The notes under the pieces were generated by a model that saw only the letters and a list, made by a program, of their open reading frames with translations, was not told the origin of the DNA and did not search any database. Shown here piece by piece: positions 13,800 through 15,294 of a DNA stretch of 15,294 bases (positions are counted from its first letter, which is position 1; the number at the start of each line of letters is the position of its first letter). Location: the NCBI GenBank assembly GCA_046261875.1, contig JBHENW010000171.1, positions 1 to 15,294 on the forward strand, given 5' to 3'. The stretch is from JBHENW01 sp046261875 (GTDB lineage: Bacteria; Acidobacteriota; Thermoanaerobaculia; UBA5066; Gp7-AA6). The position numbers were made by a program, and so were the translations under genes.

Positions 13800-13804
13800 C
13801 CTCC
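13800..13804 (-). promoter_or_regulatory. Ribosome binding site deciding the pseudokinase start
   Basis: GGAGG with a 5-base spacer (CAAAC) to GTG 13792-13794. The upstream GTG 13807-13809 precedes this site and lacks its own. Confidence 0.55.
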
Positions 13805-13886
13805 GTCACTTACCAACGGGCGCGACGACGTATGAAATCCGGATGGTCGGCGCCCGCAGGCCCGTTCCGGCGTCCGCGCAGCTAGC

Positions 13887-15014
13887 CTACCCCAGCCCGC
13901 CGAGGGCGAGAGCGACCTCGTCGAGGTCGTTCCCGACGTGGGGGGAAAAGCGGACCGCGTTCTCGCGGGGCGAGACGATCACCCCCTGTGCTTCCAGAGC
14001 TTTCGCCGCGCGGACGGCGTTTCCGTCGGGGGGGACGGCGGCCAGGATCCCGGAGCGAGCCGGCTGGGGGGTCACGATCTTCCAACCACGTTCTTCCAGC
14101 CCGCCGATGAGGGCATGGATGGTCTGGAGGATGCGCTCGCGCACGACGTCGATGCCGATCTCCTCCAGCAGCTTCAACCCGGCGGCCAGGCCGTAAATCT
14201 GCGCCGTCGGCGGCGATCCGGCTTCGTATCGCCGCCCGTCGAGGTGGAACTCCAGCTTGTAGTCGAGGAACCCTTCACCCGAGGCGACGTTCCACCAGCC
14301 AGCGGCCAGGGGAGGAACCCGGTCGCGGGCGTTCTCGCTCACGCGGAAGATCGCGCAAGCCTCCGGGCCGAGGAGCCACTTGTGCGCGTCGGCCACGACC
14401 ACGTCCACGGGAACCTCGCCGAGATCCAGCGGGAGCGCGCCGAGACCCTGGATGGCGTCGAGCACGAAGAGGATCCCCTTCTCCCGGCAGAACGCGCCGA
14501 TCTCTTCGATGGGATAGACCCAGCCGTTGTGGAAAGCGACCCACGAGACCGCCACGACTCGGGTGCGGGCGTCTGCGCGCGCCGCGATGTCGTCCACGGT
14601 CACCCGCCCGTCGCGGCTTCCGGCCGGGCGGAACTCCACGCCCCGTGCGGAGAGGTTCATCCACGGGTAGACGTTCGCGGGGAACTCCATGTCGTCGCCC
14701 ACGACGTTGTCGCCCGGAGCCCATGGGAAGGCCTGGGCCACGATGTTGAGGCCCCAGCTCGTGCTCGGGACGAAGGCGATCTCGGAGGCGCGTGCCCCCA
14801 TGAGCGCGGCTGCCTGCTTGCGGACGCCGTCGATCCCGGAGTACCACCTTCGCCAGTCCGCCGCGCCCCGGTCCCGGACGTTCTCGACGTGCGCGGTGAT
14901 GGCGTCCGCCACGCGGCGGGGCAGGGGCGCCACCGCCGCGTGGTTGAAGTAGATGAGGTTGCGCCGGACGGGAAATTCCCGATCGAGGGACTCCCGCGAG
15001 AAGTCGAACGGCAC
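13887..15014 (-). CDS. Class V aminotransferase-fold PLP enzyme
   Basis: The 375-residue fold type I enzyme has the layout of the NifS/isopenicillin-N epimerase group: YFNHAAVAPLP (22-32), the aromatic STSWGLN (84-90) that stacks on PLP, SWVAFHNGWVYPI (157-169), Asp186 in FVLDAIQGLGALP and the Schiff-base lysine Lys212 in ADAHKWLLGPEA. The ring RYEAGSPPTAQIYGL matches the conserved R-E-GT/S-P segment. The C-terminal cysteine of cysteine desulfurases (R-G-HCA) is absent, the region reading VIVSPRENAVRFSPHV, so sulfur mobilisation is unlikely; an epimerase, lyase or aminotransferase on a small amino acid is more likely. The start is GTG 15014 with a weak AGAGCAG upstream. It is first before the pseudokinase gene (92-base gap, same strand). 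The substrate cannot be told. Confidence 0.88.
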   Translation of the reverse strand: MPFDFSRESLDREFPVRRNLIYFNHAAVAPLPRRVADAITAHVENVRDRGAADWRRWYSGIDGVRKQAAALMGARASEIAFVPSTSWGLNIVAQAFPWAPGDNVVGDDMEFPANVYPWMNLSARGVEFRPAGSRDGRVTVDDIAARADARTRVVAVSWVAFHNGWVYPIEEIGAFCREKGILFVLDAIQGLGALPLDLGEVPVDVVVADAHKWLLGPEACAIFRVSENARDRVPPLAAGWWNVASGEGFLDYKLEFHLDGRRYEAGSPPTAQIYGLAAGLKLLEEIGIDVVRERILQTIHALIGGLEERGWKIVTPQPARSGILAAVPPDGNAVRAAKALEAQGVIVSPRENAVRFSPHVGNDLDEVALALGGLG

Positions 15015-15049
15015 CTGCTCTCAGCTGTCAGCTATGCGCTGTCAGCCAC
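15015..15049. repeat. Degenerate tandem 7-base repeat, about five units
   Basis: Immediately before the class V enzyme start, the plus strand reads CTGCTCT, CAGCTGT, CAGCTAT, GCGCTGT, CAGCCAC in unbroken 7-base phase, with consensus CAGCTGT. It lies in the 53-base gap between the DUF2911 stop and the GTG at 15014 and overlaps the region where that gene's ribosome binding site would be. Confidence 0.55.
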
Positions 15050-15067
15050 CGGAGACGCCCGGCACGG

Positions 15068-15294
15068 CTAGGGCACGACCTTGAACTCGACGACGCCCGC
15101 ATCCCGGCCCCAGGCCATCGCGAACTTGCCCCCCTTGTCGGTGACGTCCACGAAAGCGATCGTGAACTGGTCCACGGACACGGCGGGCTTCATCATCTTC
15201 ATCGGAGCGCGCACCACGTCCTGCTTGGGGTCGTAGTTGTAGGCGCCCCATGTCGCTGCCTTGTCGTTGGGGTCGTACTTCATCTGGTGGGGCT
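15068..15294 (-). CDS. DUF2911 family protein, partial (N-terminus beyond right edge)
   Basis: The last 74 residues of a protein that enters from the right edge. TWGAYNYDPKQDVVRAP matches the central signature of DUF2911 proteins (WGAYNY--K-D-LR), followed by the beta-rich VDQFTIAFVDVTDKGGKF and the closing MAWGRDAGVVEFKVVP, which fits the family's W-----V-F-V end. Complete members are usually secreted proteins of about 170-280 residues, common in Bacteroidota and Acidobacteriota, with no established function. An internal ATG at 15281-15283 is unlikely to be the real start, since the frame continues open to the edge and the family motif needs sequence before it. The gene ends 53 bases before the class V enzyme start, so the two may be cotranscribed. 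Confidence 0.78.
   Translation of the reverse strand, partial: PHQMKYDPNDKAATWGAYNYDPKQDVVRAPMKMMKPAVSVDQFTIAFVDVTDKGGKFAMAWGRDAGVVEFKVVP

Noticed and set aside
12686..15049. Tandem heptamers as a CRISPR array
   Set aside because: Units are 7 bases, contiguous and degenerate, without spacers; no cas gene is present.

Overview
This 15.3 kb window is GC-rich, densely coding bacterial chromosome (sampled lines run about 65-80% GC). Signal peptides, a Tat signal with a possible lipobox, a rhomboid protease and a muropeptide-type permease suggest a diderm cell. Many GTG starts, a DUF2911 fragment and a degenerate Ser/Thr-kinase-like protein fit Acidobacteriota or a neighbouring soil phylum; this is inference, as there is no rRNA or other marker gene. 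I see no tRNA, rRNA, CRISPR array, transposase or phage gene.

Layout. Bases 1-530 hold a secreted protein of unknown family, cut by the left edge and lower in GC than its neighbours. A 42-residue RidA C-terminal remnant follows (655-783). Then come three minus-strand transcription units. The first is speA (arginine decarboxylase) followed by a rhomboid protease, ending at a hairpin (807-840). Divergent from speA is a small charged ORF (3645-3869) with a large hairpin behind it. The second unit is a secreted M20 amidohydrolase, an MscS channel and a CsbD-like protein, tightly packed and closed by a clear intrinsic terminator (4048-4076).

From 6643 to 12673 lies the most coherent block. A plus-strand run encodes an AmpG-like permease, a BadF/NagK/MurK-type sugar kinase, a YdjC/ChbG deacetylase, a NagB-like deaminase and a Tat-exported FAD oxidase. 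It meets murQ (MurNAc-6-phosphate etherase) tail to tail with a 25-base overlap. Read together, this is a candidate peptidoglycan amino-sugar recycling locus: import of cell-wall fragments, phosphorylation of GlcNAc/MurNAc, lactyl-ether cleavage, deacetylation and deamination to fructose-6-phosphate. Its composition differs from the enterobacterial route: no PTS and no NagA here, with a ChbG-type deacetylase and a periplasmic flavoprotein added.

The right part, all minus strand, has a pseudokinase that lacks the three key catalytic kinase residues, a class V PLP enzyme without the cysteine-desulfurase cysteine, and the C-terminal end of a DUF2911 protein cut by the right edge. Two short intergenic spacers (12686-12720 and 15015-15049) carry degenerate tandem 7-base repeats.
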